Shown here one piece after another: positions 9,297 through 19,776 of a DNA stretch of 64,000 bases; positions within the stretch are counted from its first letter, which is position 1, and every line of letters begins with the position of its first letter. The stretch is taken from the NCBI RefSeq assembly GCF_030462585.1, contig NZ_JASMRU010000007.1:62001-126000 (forward strand), written 5' to 3'. The position numbers and the translations under genes were made by a program. This DNA is from Pseudomonas sp. CAN1. GTDB taxonomy: Bacteria > Pseudomonadota > Gammaproteobacteria > Pseudomonadales > Pseudomonadaceae. Under the pieces are notes generated by a model that was not told the DNA's origin, ran no database searches, and saw only the letters and a program-made list of their open reading frames with translations.

Positions 9297-9845
9297 TCAC
9301 CCTGCCTCCGCCGAGTTGAGCAACCCGTAGTAGTCCAGGCTGAGAAACGCGCCGTCCTTCACCTCGCACTCGCGGCGCCGGCCTTCCAGGGTGAAGCCCT
9401 GGCGCAGCAGCAGCAGGCGGCCGCTGGCGAGGTTCTCCGGCTCCACTTCGGCCTCAATGCGGTGCACGTTCATTGCGCCGAAGGCGTGGCGGAAGATCAG
9501 CGGTAGGCATTCGCCCATCACGCCCTGCCCCCAATATTCGGGCAGCAGCCAGTAGCCCAGTTCCAGACGCCGATGTTCCTGCTGCCAGTTGTTGAAGCCG
9601 CAGCCGCCGAGAATGTCCTCGGGCGCATCCGGCCGGCAGATCGCCCACCAGACGCCGCTGCGCTCTTTATAAATGCGCTCGAACCACTCCATCTGCTCGC
9701 GGGTGGCCTCCAGCGTCGCGTAGGAGACGCCGTAATGACGGATCACCTCGGGATGCGACAGCGCGCGGAACACCAACGGCTGGTCGGCATCGCTGAAAGC
9801 GCGCAGGCGGAAACGCTCGCCGTGCAGCTCGGGGAACGCTGGCAC
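9297..9845 (-). CDS. GNAT-family N-acetyltransferase (RimJ-like)
   Basis: 182 residues with a GTG start. The N-terminus (FRLRAFSDADQPLVFRAL) and the later block YWLLPEYWGQGVMGECLPLIFRHAF, with the acetyl-CoA-binding pattern WGQGVMGE, are those of the RimJ/RimL/SpeG-like GNAT group. The acceptor is unknown. The GTG at 9845 lies 3 bases after the stop codon of the response regulator, and GGGGAG at the end of that gene supplies the ribosome site, so the two are translationally coupled. Downstream comes a repeat pair, then the sensor kinase. Confidence 0.85.
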   Translation of the reverse strand: MPAFPELHGERFRLRAFSDADQPLVFRALSHPEVIRHYGVSYATLEATREQMEWFERIYKERSGVWWAICRPDAPEDILGGCGFNNWQQEHRRLELGYWLLPEYWGQGVMGECLPLIFRHAFGAMNVHRIEAEVEPENLASGRLLLLRQGFTLEGRRRECEVKDGAFLSLDYYGLLNSAEAG

Positions 9846-9848
9846 GGC

Positions 9849-10553
9849 TCAGAGCTCCCCGACGAACAGGTAGCCCTTGCTGCGCACCGTCTTGATCAGG
9901 CGCGGGTGCATCGGGTCGTCGCCGATCTTCGGGCGGATGCGCGAGATGCGCACGTCGATGGAGCGGTCCTGGCCGTCGTACTCGATGCCGCGCAGGGAGT
10001 TGAAGATTTCCTCGCGGGAGAGGATGCGCCCGGCGTTGGCCGCCAGCAGCCAGAGCAGGTCGAACTCGGCGCTGGTCAGCTCGATGGTCTGCTCGTCCAG
10101 CCAGGCCTCGCGCATGGCGTTGTCGATCACCAGCTTGCCGAAGGTCAGGCGCTTGCCGCCCACCACCGGCGCAGCCTCGGCCGGCTCGCTGCGGCGCAGC
10201 AGGGCGCGGATGCGCGCCAGCAGCACGCGCGGGCGCACCGGCTTGCACACGTAGTCGTCGGCGCCCATCTCCAGGCCCTGGACCTGGTCCATGTCGTCGG
10301 TGCGCGCGGTGAGCATCAGGATCGGCCCGTCGTAATCCGGGCGCAGACGTTTGCAGATGGACAGCCCATCCTCCCCCGGCAGCATCAGGTCGAGCACCAC
10401 CAGGTCCGGCCGTTCGGCCAGCACCCGCTCCACTGCCTTGCCGCCATGGGATTCGATGGACACCGCCAGGCCGTTGCTCTCCAGGTAGTCCTGGGTCAGC
10501 TCGGCCAGTCGCTGGTCGTCCTCGACGATGAGAATGCGCGCTTCTTGTTCCAC
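9849..10553 (-). CDS. OmpR-family response regulator
   Basis: 234 residues: receiver domain with phospho-acceptor Asp55 (VVLDLMLPG) and acidic pair EDD at 11-13, then a C-terminal winged-helix DNA-binding domain (about 135-230, ending SKGYLFVGEL). The start is GTG at 10553, chosen because a perfect AGGAGG (10558-10563 on this strand) lies 5 bases upstream and the receiver begins at once (VEQEARILIVEDD). Longer in-frame readings upstream are not supported. It probably pairs with the kinase at 7445-9070. A NrdR-like box lies 170 bases upstream (10721-10736). Confidence 0.92.
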   Translation of the reverse strand: MEQEARILIVEDDQRLAELTQDYLESNGLAVSIESHGGKAVERVLAERPDLVVLDLMLPGEDGLSICKRLRPDYDGPILMLTARTDDMDQVQGLEMGADDYVCKPVRPRVLLARIRALLRRSEPAEAAPVVGGKRLTFGKLVIDNAMREAWLDEQTIELTSAEFDLLWLLAANAGRILSREEIFNSLRGIEYDGQDRSIDVRISRIRPKIGDDPMHPRLIKTVRSKGYLFVGEL

Positions 10554-10720
10554 CTTGCCTCCTGATGCGCCATGAGCGAGCGCGGGCCTGCTTACTATGA
10601 GAGAGCCACTATAGAGAGCCCGCAAAAGCGGCCGGCATTGTAGCCAGATTGCCAGCGCCGCGGCACGCCACCGGCGTAAGCAGGCATTGCGCGAAAAGGT
10701 CAAGGGCTGCTGCGGCAAAA

Positions 10721-10736
10721 ACACTACATATTGTGG
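10721..10736. promoter_or_regulatory. NrdR-like box 1
   Basis: ACACTACATATTGTGG fits the 16-bp NrdR pattern acaCwAtATaTwGtgt well. It lies 168 bases upstream of the response regulator start and more than 600 bases from nrdA. Confidence 0.6.
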
Positions 10737-10866
10737 TAGTGTTCTCCCCCGTGCAGCGCTGCCGATGCGTGCGAAAAATCTGTCATAAACCACGACGAAC
10801 GGTGAAAGGCAGGCAGCATCAGGGATAGCGCGAGTTACCCCGCTTCACCCACATTCCATGCACATT

Positions 10867-10875
10867 TTATCCACA
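10867..10875 (+). promoter_or_regulatory. DnaA box in the nrdA control region
   Basis: Contains TTATCCACA, the strict DnaA consensus (within ATTTTATCCACAGC; position accurate to about 3 bases). In E. coli DnaA also binds the nrdAB promoter, so this is plausible replication-linked control. Confidence 0.55.
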
Positions 10876-10944
10876 GCTTTTCCCCCGTCTCCCGCCTTGC
10901 AAACACCCCCATAGCGCATTATCTTGTATCCCCGTTGCGGTATA

Positions 10945-10960
10945 CCCCTACATCTTGGGG
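10945..10960. promoter_or_regulatory. NrdR-like box 2
   Basis: CCCCTACATCTTGGGG shares the CTACATnTTG core with box 1 and is nearly palindromic. Confidence 0.45.
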
Positions 10961-11135
10961 TTGCAGCGATGAACCGGACACAAGAAGAAAGTCGAAATCC
11001 CGAGCCCGTTCCACGGCTCCTCCGGTTCCACCACAACGTATTCCAGACGTACTGATGTGCCAGGCGGCCCTGCCCGCAAGGAGCGATTCATGTCGATGGA
11101 AATGCGGTACGGGTGTTGCAACGTAACGTTCAACA

Positions 11136-11151
11136 CCACTAGGTATTGTGG
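11136..11151. promoter_or_regulatory. NrdR-like box 3
   Basis: CCACTAGGTATTGTGG matches the CACTANNTATTGTGG half of box 1 and lies about 200 bases before the nrdA start, in a good place to repress nrdA. Confidence 0.55.
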
Positions 11152-11349
11152 TCCCGGCCCGTAAAGCCGGCACCCGAGTCGGGCCAGGGAGGCGCTTCGG
11201 GTCATTCCCCCTGTTCCAGAAGAATTCCAGCCCGCGGCTGCAATCGCGGGCGACTGCTCTTTTTGCTCTTTATTTGACTCCTTGCTTTTGAGAGCGGCGC
11301 CACTGGCGTCAGCAACACACCCATTACGAGAACGTGGAGAACACCACCC

Positions 11350-14238
<2,889 letters not shown>

Positions 14239-14570
14239 GGAGGTAAGCGGTCCTCGGAACGGTCCGCGCGTCGTTGCCCGGCAGGTCGGCCCCCATCACG
14301 TACAGTCGTACGCTCAGGGGCTCCGACCTACCAGGCGCCTAGCGCGGCCTCGCTCCGAGGCACCGCCAGAACTCCGCAGCTTCGAAGTCCCCTCTCCCTC
14401 AGGGAGAGGGCTAGGGTGAGGGGCTCTTCAGGGCCCCTTCTCCCCACCGAACAACAGCCTCCTCCGCCGCGCACCGCGCAGGACGGAAGAAGCACAAGCT
14501 CTTAGCGTGCACCACACGCCACCAGACATCAGGCCGCCCTAGAACGGCCATCCAGAACAGGAGAGGACCC
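14239..14570. other. nrdA-nrdB intergenic region with repeat
   Basis: 332 bases without a gene. It contains a CCCTCTCCCTCAGGGAGAGG hairpin repeat (14389-14422) of the same family as that at 9111-9279. No intrinsic terminator with a T-run was seen, so nrdA and nrdB may share a transcript that the repeat tunes. Confidence 0.6.
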
Positions 14571-15818
14571 ATGCTGAGCTGGGACGAATTCGACAAAGAA
14601 GACGCCACCGAAGCCAAGGCCGCCCCGGCCGTCGCCCAGGCCGCTGCGCAGAACGCTGACAAACTCGACGCCGACGCCGCCGGCTCCGTCGAAGAAGCGC
14701 GCGCCGTATCCGCCGACGACTCCGACGCCGTCGCCCGCGCCAAGCAGGCCCTCGACGCCCTGGACATCCAGGAAGGCCTGGACGATCTCGAAGGCTCCGC
14801 CGCCCGCGTACAAGTCGGCGACAAGCAGATGATCAACGCCCGCGCCGACCTCAACCAGCTCGTACCCTTCAAGTACGACTGGGCCTGGCAGAAGTATCTG
14901 GATGGTTGCGCCAACCACTGGATGCCCCAGGAAGTGAACATGAACGCCGACATTGCCCTGTGGAAGAGCAAGGACGGCCTCAGCGAAGACGAGCGCCGCA
15001 TCGTCATGCGCAACCTCGGCTTCTTCTCCACCGCCGACTCCCTGGTCGCCAACAACCTGGTACTGGCCGTCTACCGCCTGATCACCAACCCCGAGTGCCG
15101 CCAGTACATCCTGCGCCAGGCCTTCGAAGAAGCGATCCACACCCACGCCTACCAGTACTGCATCGAGTCGCTGGGCATGGACGAGGGCGAAATCTTCAAC
15201 ATGTACCACGAGATCCCGAGCGTCGCTAAGAAGGCGTCCTGGGGCCTCAAGTACACCCGCTCGATCTCCGATCCGAAGTTCGAAACCGGAACGCCTGAGA
15301 CCGACCGCCAGTTCCTGCGCAACCTGATCGCCTACTACTGCGTCCTGGAAGGCATCTTCTTCTACTGCGGCTTCACCCAGATTCTCTCCATGGGCCGCCG
15401 CAACAAGATGACCGGCACCGCCGAGCAGTTCCAGTACATCCTGCGCGACGAATCCATGCACCTGAACTTCGGCATCGACGTGATCAACCAGATCAAGATC
15501 GAAAACCCGCACCTGTGGGATGCCCAGATGAAGGACGAGGCCACCCAGATGATCCTCCAGGGCACCCAGCTGGAGATCGAATACGCTCGCGACACCATGC
15601 CGCGTGGCGTACTGGGCATGAACGCCGCGATGATGGAGGACTACCTCAAGTTCATCGCCAACCGCCGCCTGACCCAGATCGGCCTCAAAGAGGAATACCC
15701 GGGCACCAGCAACCCGTTCCCGTGGATGAGCGAAATCATGGACTTGAAGAAAGAGAAGAACTTCTTCGAGACCCGCGTGATCGAGTACCAGACCGGCGGC
15801 GCGCTGAGCTGGGACTGA
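14571..15818 (+). CDS. nrdB: Class Ia ribonucleotide reductase beta subunit NrdB
   Basis: 415 residues. Houses the diiron-tyrosyl radical cofactor. The ligand motifs are visible: [11 protein letters not shown] (Glu, His and the likely radical Tyr), ...[14 protein letters not shown] (Glu) and [10 protein letters not shown] (Glu, His). The N-terminus has an acidic/alanine-rich extension of about 70 residues before the ferritin-like core. The C-terminus, ending GGALSWD, is the peptide that docks on NrdA. GGAGAGGACCC precedes the ATG. Confidence 0.96.
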   Translation: MLSWDEFDKEDATEAKAAPAVAQAAAQNADKLDADAAGSVEEARAVSADDSDAVARAKQALDALDIQEGLDDLEGSAARVQVGDKQMINARADLNQLVPFKYDWAWQKYLDGCANHWMPQEVNMNADIALWKSKDGLSEDERRIVMRNLGFFSTADSLVANNLVLAVYRLITNPECRQYILRQAFEEAIHTHAYQYCIESLGMDEGEIFNMYHEIPSVAKKASWGLKYTRSISDPKFETGTPETDRQFLRNLIAYYCVLEGIFFYCGFTQILSMGRRNKMTGTAEQFQYILRDESMHLNFGIDVINQIKIENPHLWDAQMKDEATQMILQGTQLEIEYARDTMPRGVLGMNAAMMEDYLKFIANRRLTQIGLKEEYPGTSNPFPWMSEIMDLKKEKNFFETRVIEYQTGGALSWD

Positions 15819-15903
15819 CGGAAGTAGTAGCACCACCGCAAGTCAAGACCATTAGAAACGCTGTAGACCGAAATGGATTTTTGGGGCAGTGATAAAGAAA
15901 GAC

Positions 15904-15936
15904 GAAAAGCCCCGCCTAGTGCGGGGCTTTTCTTTA
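15904..15936 (+). terminator. Intrinsic terminator after nrdB
   Basis: AAAAGCCCCGC-CTAGT-GCGGGGCTTTTCTTT, about 85 bases after the nrdB stop; symmetric, so it can act on both strands. Confidence 0.85.
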
Positions 15937-15951
15937 TAAAGGTAACAAGAC

Positions 15952-16800
15952 TTGAGCACATCCTCTTCTCAGAGCACGATAGAACCACTATCACTAGTCA
16001 CTAGCGATTTCGGCAGCATAATTTCAGCAGCAAACATAATAATAATCATCATGGCGCTCCTATATTTCTCACAACGCACGGGCTCTCTGCATTTTATTAA
16101 GGATAGATTTTGGGGAATATTTGGGGGAAAGAAAGAATTCTATGACCCTGAGCTAGAAAAACTCCGACAAGAGCTGAGAGAAATCGAGCATTTCCGAGCA
16201 GAGTTCAATATACAGGCCAATACTATTGAGGAAACAAAGAAATTCAGACGCTGGGTAAGACTCCACTCACTTCCTATACGCCTGGTCGTTCTAGCAAAAA
16301 AACATATTCGGTACAATAATTTTGAAGATATAAAAATCGAGTACGGATCTCATTTAAAGCATCAGATCATCACTCTGATCGGGCTAATAACAATCACTGC
16401 ACTTTCTGTACTTTCCGCATATGGAAGTAACTCTAAATATTGGCTAGCTTACTTCTCAGATGGAAACATAGTGAGCAAAGGATTTTACTTAGCCTCCGAC
16501 AACTTCAAGCTCACCCTAACGGGAAGGCACATAGGAAAAGAAGACTGTAAAAATACGGAGCTAATACTAAAACTACCGGAAGCCAAAAATTTCTCGTCCG
16601 AAAACATAGTTACTCTCTGCTCAGTATTTACTAGCGACACAACAAAGAACACACAAACTTCCGAGTTAAAAACACAAAAAATATCTCTCGCCGTAATTTC
16701 AGTGATATTTATGGCATTTTCTCTTTTCCAAATTCGAGGCTTTCAGATAAATAGCGCAGCCAATGCAATCCGTTCTCGACTTTCGAAGAGCCAAATTTAA
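15952..16800 (+). CDS. AT-rich orphan membrane protein
   Basis: 282 residues with a TTG start (AAAGGTAAC about 6 bases upstream). Base composition is strikingly AT-rich and rich in AAA, ATA and ATT codons, unlike its GC-rich neighbours, which marks recent transfer. Predicted segments: TM about 22-42 (IISAANIIIIIMALLYF), a charged, coiled-coil-prone stretch at 60-90 (ELEKLRQELREIEHFRAEF), TM about 135-155, and TM about 248-266. It may belong to an uncharacterised family such as DUF6216 (weak memory only). No partner gene is apparent. A role in defence or contact toxicity is conceivable, but nothing in the sequence shows it. Confidence 0.7.
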   Translation: MSTSSSQSTIEPLSLVTSDFGSIISAANIIIIIMALLYFSQRTGSLHFIKDRFWGIFGGKKEFYDPELEKLRQELREIEHFRAEFNIQANTIEETKKFRRWVRLHSLPIRLVVLAKKHIRYNNFEDIKIEYGSHLKHQIITLIGLITITALSVLSAYGSNSKYWLAYFSDGNIVSKGFYLASDNFKLTLTGRHIGKEDCKNTELILKLPEAKNFSSENIVTLCSVFTSDTTKNTQTSELKTQKISLAVISVIFMAFSLFQIRGFQINSAANAIRSRLSKSQI

Positions 16801-16872
16801 GCAACCACACCAAATAGCGAGTAACCCGAACATCTATCTGGCCCCACCTCCTACGTCGTAGCTGAAATTTGT

Positions 16873-16904
16873 GTAGGCCGAATAACGCCCCGCGTTATCC
16901 GCCG
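16873..16904. repeat. RAYT-type REP, left of the transposase
   Basis: GTAGG start, then AATAACGC paired with GCGTTAT and a CCGCCG tail; lies 48 bases before the RAYT start. Confidence 0.75.
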
Positions 16905-16951
16905 ATTCTCCAAGTTACCCTCCAGACTCCAACCGAGCTCGGAGGGGCCTC

Positions 16952-17485
16952 ATGTCGAACTACCGACGCGCCTGGGTGCGGGGTGGCACCTACTTCTTCA
17001 CGGTCACGCTACGTGACCGCCGCTCCAGCCTCCTCACCCAGGAAATCAATCTGCTGCGACGCGTCATCGCCCAGACCAAGCGCAACCATCCTTTCCACAT
17101 CGATGCCTGGGTCGTGTTGCCCGAACATATGCACTGCCTGTGGACGCTGCCGCCGGGCGACGCCGATTTCGCCACGCGCTGGAAGGTCATCAAATCTGGT
17201 TTCGCGCGGCGCATTCCCCATGGCGAGCCGCGGAGCATCGAGCAACAGATGCGTAGCCAGCGCGGCATCTGGCAGCCGCGTTATTGGGAACATCTGATCC
17301 GTGATGAAACGGACTTCCAGCGGCACTTCGACTACATCCACATCAATCCGGTGAAACACGGATGGGTGACAGCGGTGAGGGATTGGCCGTATTCCACCTT
17401 TCGCCGGGCGGTTGCCGAGGGCATTTACACCGAAGATTGGGCCGGGGATGTGTCATTGGATGTGAGGGCGGCGGAGCGGCGGTGA
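16952..17485 (+). CDS. REP-associated tyrosine transposase (RAYT)
   Basis: 177 residues. A single-strand Y1 nuclease of the IS200/IS605-like HUH superfamily. The HUH pair is His59-Met-His61 in PEHMHCLW, and the catalytic Tyr128 is in DYIHINPVKHGW, the RAYT hallmark. RAYTs nick and join REP DNA and are single-copy, vertically kept genes rather than free insertion sequences. It is flanked by REPs of one family at 16873, 17530 and (inverted) 17614, the expected cognate substrate. GGAGGGG precedes the ATG. Confidence 0.92.
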   Translation: MSNYRRAWVRGGTYFFTVTLRDRRSSLLTQEINLLRRVIAQTKRNHPFHIDAWVVLPEHMHCLWTLPPGDADFATRWKVIKSGFARRIPHGEPRSIEQQMRSQRGIWQPRYWEHLIRDETDFQRHFDYIHINPVKHGWVTAVRDWPYSTFRRAVAEGIYTEDWAGDVSLDVRAAERR

Positions 17486-17837
17486 GCCAGACGGCACGGT
17501 CATATGCGTGTGCCGGAACACACGCTTTTGTAGGGCGAATAACGCGAAGCGTTATCCGCCGTTGTGCTTGAGATGCACCACACGCCTGAGCTAAAGCGCG
17601 GCGCCAAGGAAATCGGCGGATAACTGCTTCGCAGTTATGCGCCCTACGGTTGACCGTGCTCTGTCTCACCCATAGTTTTCAGCCAGCGCCTAAGAAACGC
17701 TTCACATAGCGGCAATACTGCTCCCGAAAGCAGCGGTGTACCCATTGAGGAAATGGATATGCCTTTCACCCCCAGCCTTCGCCCCGAAGGCGCTTCGCTG
17801 TACCCGCCCTCTTCTGCCTCCTTCCCGGAGGTGCGCC
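17486..17837. other. RAYT-BRO intergenic region
   Basis: 352 bases. Apart from the REP pair no gene is supported; short readings here have no ribosome site or recognisable motif. Confidence 0.6.
17530..17647. repeat. RAYT-type REP inverted pair, right of the transposase
   Basis: GTAGGGCGAATAACGCGAAG continues to GCGTTATCCGCCG (17530-17561). The inverted partner reads CGGCGGATAACTGCTTCGCA and ends at GCGCCCTAC (17614-17647). They form a BIME 45 bases after the RAYT stop. Confidence 0.85.
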
Positions 17838-18308
17838 ATGTCTGAAGAGGTCCTGATCCCCACCGAATTCATCCGCCACAAGCGCCTGCTGCGCGCCGTG
17901 CTTTTGGAAGACCAATGCTGGTTCTGCGCCCATGACCTGGGCCGGCTGATCGGCTCGCCGCGGCTGATCGAGCGCGTGGAGCGCAACCTCGACGACGACC
18001 AGGTGCGCCACGCCTGGATGCAGGACGGCAGCGGCGATTACATCGATGAGCTGCTGATCAGCGAATCGGGGACCTATGCCGCGCTGATCTACTACTTCCA
18101 TCCGGAGAATCGCAGCGTGCGGCAATGGTTGTCGCAGCATGTGATTCCGACGTTGCGCGACCAACACCGCGCGGGCAGTGGCGAGCCACGCCGGGAAACG
18201 CTGCGGGCGGCGACGCAGACGTTATCGGTATTGAAATGGCAAGGCGTGACCTGGGTGCCCTTCCAGCTCTGGCCCGAGCTGAATATCAGGCCGGAGAGCA
18301 CGACGTAG
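17838..18308 (+). CDS. BRO-N domain protein, phage antirepressor-like
   Basis: 156 residues. Residues about 8-105 have the BRO-N pattern: FIRHKRLLRAVLLEDQCWFCAHDLGRLIG..., then LISESGTYAALIYYF and RQWLSQHVIPTLRD, the usual C-terminal end of the domain (normally FRRWVTxEVLPxIR). Such domains bind DNA in phage antirepressors, but standalone chromosomal copies occur in Pseudomonas without a prophage. The short C-terminus (EPRRETLRAATQTLSV...) resembles no known effector domain. GGAGG precedes the ATG by 6 bases. It lies between RAYT REPs and a repeat-dense gap; no integrase or phage gene is nearby. Confidence 0.8.
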   Translation: MSEEVLIPTEFIRHKRLLRAVLLEDQCWFCAHDLGRLIGSPRLIERVERNLDDDQVRHAWMQDGSGDYIDELLISESGTYAALIYYFHPENRSVRQWLSQHVIPTLRDQHRAGSGEPRRETLRAATQTLSVLKWQGVTWVPFQLWPELNIRPESTT

Positions 18309-18449
18309 GATGGTGTGGAGCGGAGCGATACCCATCGCTCTGCTCTCGCTCCGACGCGCGGGTGTTCGCGTGGGAGCGGACTTTGTCCACGATCCGCACG
18401 CAAGGCCGGCGCTGTTGTTGGTTTGTTGCTTCGGATTGGGTGTTTATGC

Positions 18450-18750
18450 GCCGCTTCGGCGTGCGCGCGGGCTTCTTGTTTCGCCCCCTCGGGCGAGTCC
18501 CTTTTGGCAAACGCCCCAAAAGGAACCAAAAGGTCTCGCCCCTGCCATCCGGCTTTTCGCTTCGCGAAAAGTACCCTCGGTTCCTCGGAGTTTCAGGGGG
18601 CCGCCGCGAAGGGCCATCCCTGGCCAGTCGCGGCTTCCGCGGCATCCATGCCGCTCTCCCCCTGAAACTCCGATCACCTTCGGCCTCCTGAAAGGGGCAC
18701 TTCGGCGCGTGTGGATGTTTTTCTGGAAGACATCAAAGGCAACAGCCAGA
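18450..18750. repeat. Dispersed ~350-bp repeat, copy 1
   Basis: Holds CGCCCCCTCGGGCGAGTCCC, GTTTGG/CCAAAAGG blocks, and an inner inverted repeat CGGAGTTTCAGGGGG (18586-18600) / CCCCCTGAAACTCCG (18658-18672). Copies 2 (19180-19570) and 3 (51465-51830) have the same blocks in the opposite orientation. Confidence 0.8.
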
Positions 18751-19179
18751 GCCAGAGCACGGGCGACATGGCGTGGCGCTGGATGGTGTTGCGTGAGATG
18801 GGACGGCTTTTCGTAGGAGCGGACCTTGTCCGCGAAATCCCTCGCGGCGGGCCGTGGCTATCCCTGCGCCTGCCAAAGATTCGCGCCTGCACCGTAGGAG
18901 CGAGCTTGCTCGCGAACTGCATCCTGCCGCGTCTCCGGTGAAAGTTGGCGTCGAATGGCGCGGCGTTTCGAGGAGTTGCGATACCCGTGATGTCGATGAG
19001 CAGGAATCGATGGGTATCGCTGCGCTCCACGCCATCCTACGTTTGTGCTTCGCCGTGATTTCGTTGGGGATGGAAAATTCGATCGCGGACAAGGTCCGCT
19101 CCTACAGGGAGACAGCGGTGCCAAGCGGTTCGCGAGCAAGCTCGCTCCTACGAAGAGCCTGACACCCAAACCATTCCTG

Positions 19180-19570
19180 CCCTGGCTTTGGCCCTGGCTT
19201 TGGCCCTGGTTCTGGCTTTGGCTTTGGCTTTGGCTTTGGCTCTTAAAGACTTCCAGAGAAACACCCGCACACTCCGAAGTGCCCCGTTCAGGAGGCCTCG
19301 TTGAATTGGAGTTTCAGGGGTTGAGCGACATGGATGTCGCGAGAGCCGCGATGGGCCTGGGATGGCCCTTCGTGGGGGGACGCCTAGTTCGTGCCCCTGA
19401 AACTTCAATTCAACGAGGGAATTTTTCGCCTAAGCGAAAAACCGGATGTCCGGGGCAAGACCTTTTGGTTCCTTTTGGGAGGGCGGCTATCCGACGTTTG
19501 CCAAAAGGGACTCGCCCAAGGGGGCGAAACCAGAAGCCCCCGCGTACGCCGAAGCGGCGCTGAAACACCC
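19180..19570. repeat. Dispersed ~350-bp repeat, copy 2, with hexamer run
   Basis: Begins with a run of TGGCTT/TGGCCC hexamers (about 19185-19240), then a 25-bp inverted repeat (19296-19320 with 19395-19419, one mismatch) around a 74-bp centre, then CAAGACCTTTTGGTTCC and the CTCGCCC...GGGCGA block. Confidence 0.85.
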
Positions 19571-19654
19571 AACGAGAAGCATCCCCGCTCCTGAAAAAGG
19601 GCGCCACATCACAGCATGCCCAGGTGAGAACGAAGTTCGCCGCGAGGGATTTCG

Positions 19655-19719
19655 CGGACAAGGTCCGCTCCTACGGGGGATTCCGTGCCAGGCGGTTCGC
19701 GAGCAAGCTCGCTCCTACG
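19655..19719. repeat. REP pair before ycaC
   Basis: GCGGACAAGGTCCGCTCCTA followed by GCGAGCAAGCTCGCTCCTAC; two REP types side by side downstream of the convergent ycaC terminator. Confidence 0.7.
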
Positions 19720-19727
19720 ACAAGCAC

Positions 19728-19761
19728 AAAAAACCGGAGCCTCGCGGGAGGCTCCGGTTTT
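19728..19761. terminator. Bidirectional terminator downstream of ycaC
   Basis: AAAACCGGAGCCTC-GCG-GGAGGCTCCGGTTTT; on the minus strand it is followed by a T-run, 16 bases after the ycaC stop. Confidence 0.85.
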
Positions 19762-19776
19762 CATTACAGCGCGCTG

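Larger units (their letters stand above)
10554..11349. other. 796-bp control region between response regulator and nrdA
   Basis: No convincing gene is seen. The gap holds three NrdR-like boxes (10721, 10945, 11136) and one DnaA box (10867-10875). It is unusually long for a divergent promoter region and should include the promoters of both the regulator gene and nrdA. Confidence 0.7.
18309..19776. other. 1.47-kb repeat-dense gap without genes
   Basis: Every open reading frame here is explained by repeats. Contents: inverted 33-bp copies at about 18305-18337 and 19009-19041 (GTAGGATGGTGTGGAGCGNA type), REPs near 18366, 18813, 18893, 19083, 19127, 19655 and 19695, and two inverted copies of a roughly 350-bp dispersed repeat (18450-18750 and 19180-19570). 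Confidence 0.75.

Noticed and set aside
14529-15836. A 435-codon open frame antisense to nrdB
   Set aside because: Same shadow effect; nrdB has all diiron ligands.
18125-19661. Several 70-190-codon frames in the repeat-dense gap
   Set aside because: They follow REP and dispersed-repeat sequence, share the same translated repeats with the frames at 51.2-51.9 kb and lack ribosome sites.
15952-19776. A prophage or genomic island with borders
   Set aside because: No integrase, tRNA end, attachment repeats or structural phage genes; only one AT-rich gene, a RAYT and a BRO-N gene.
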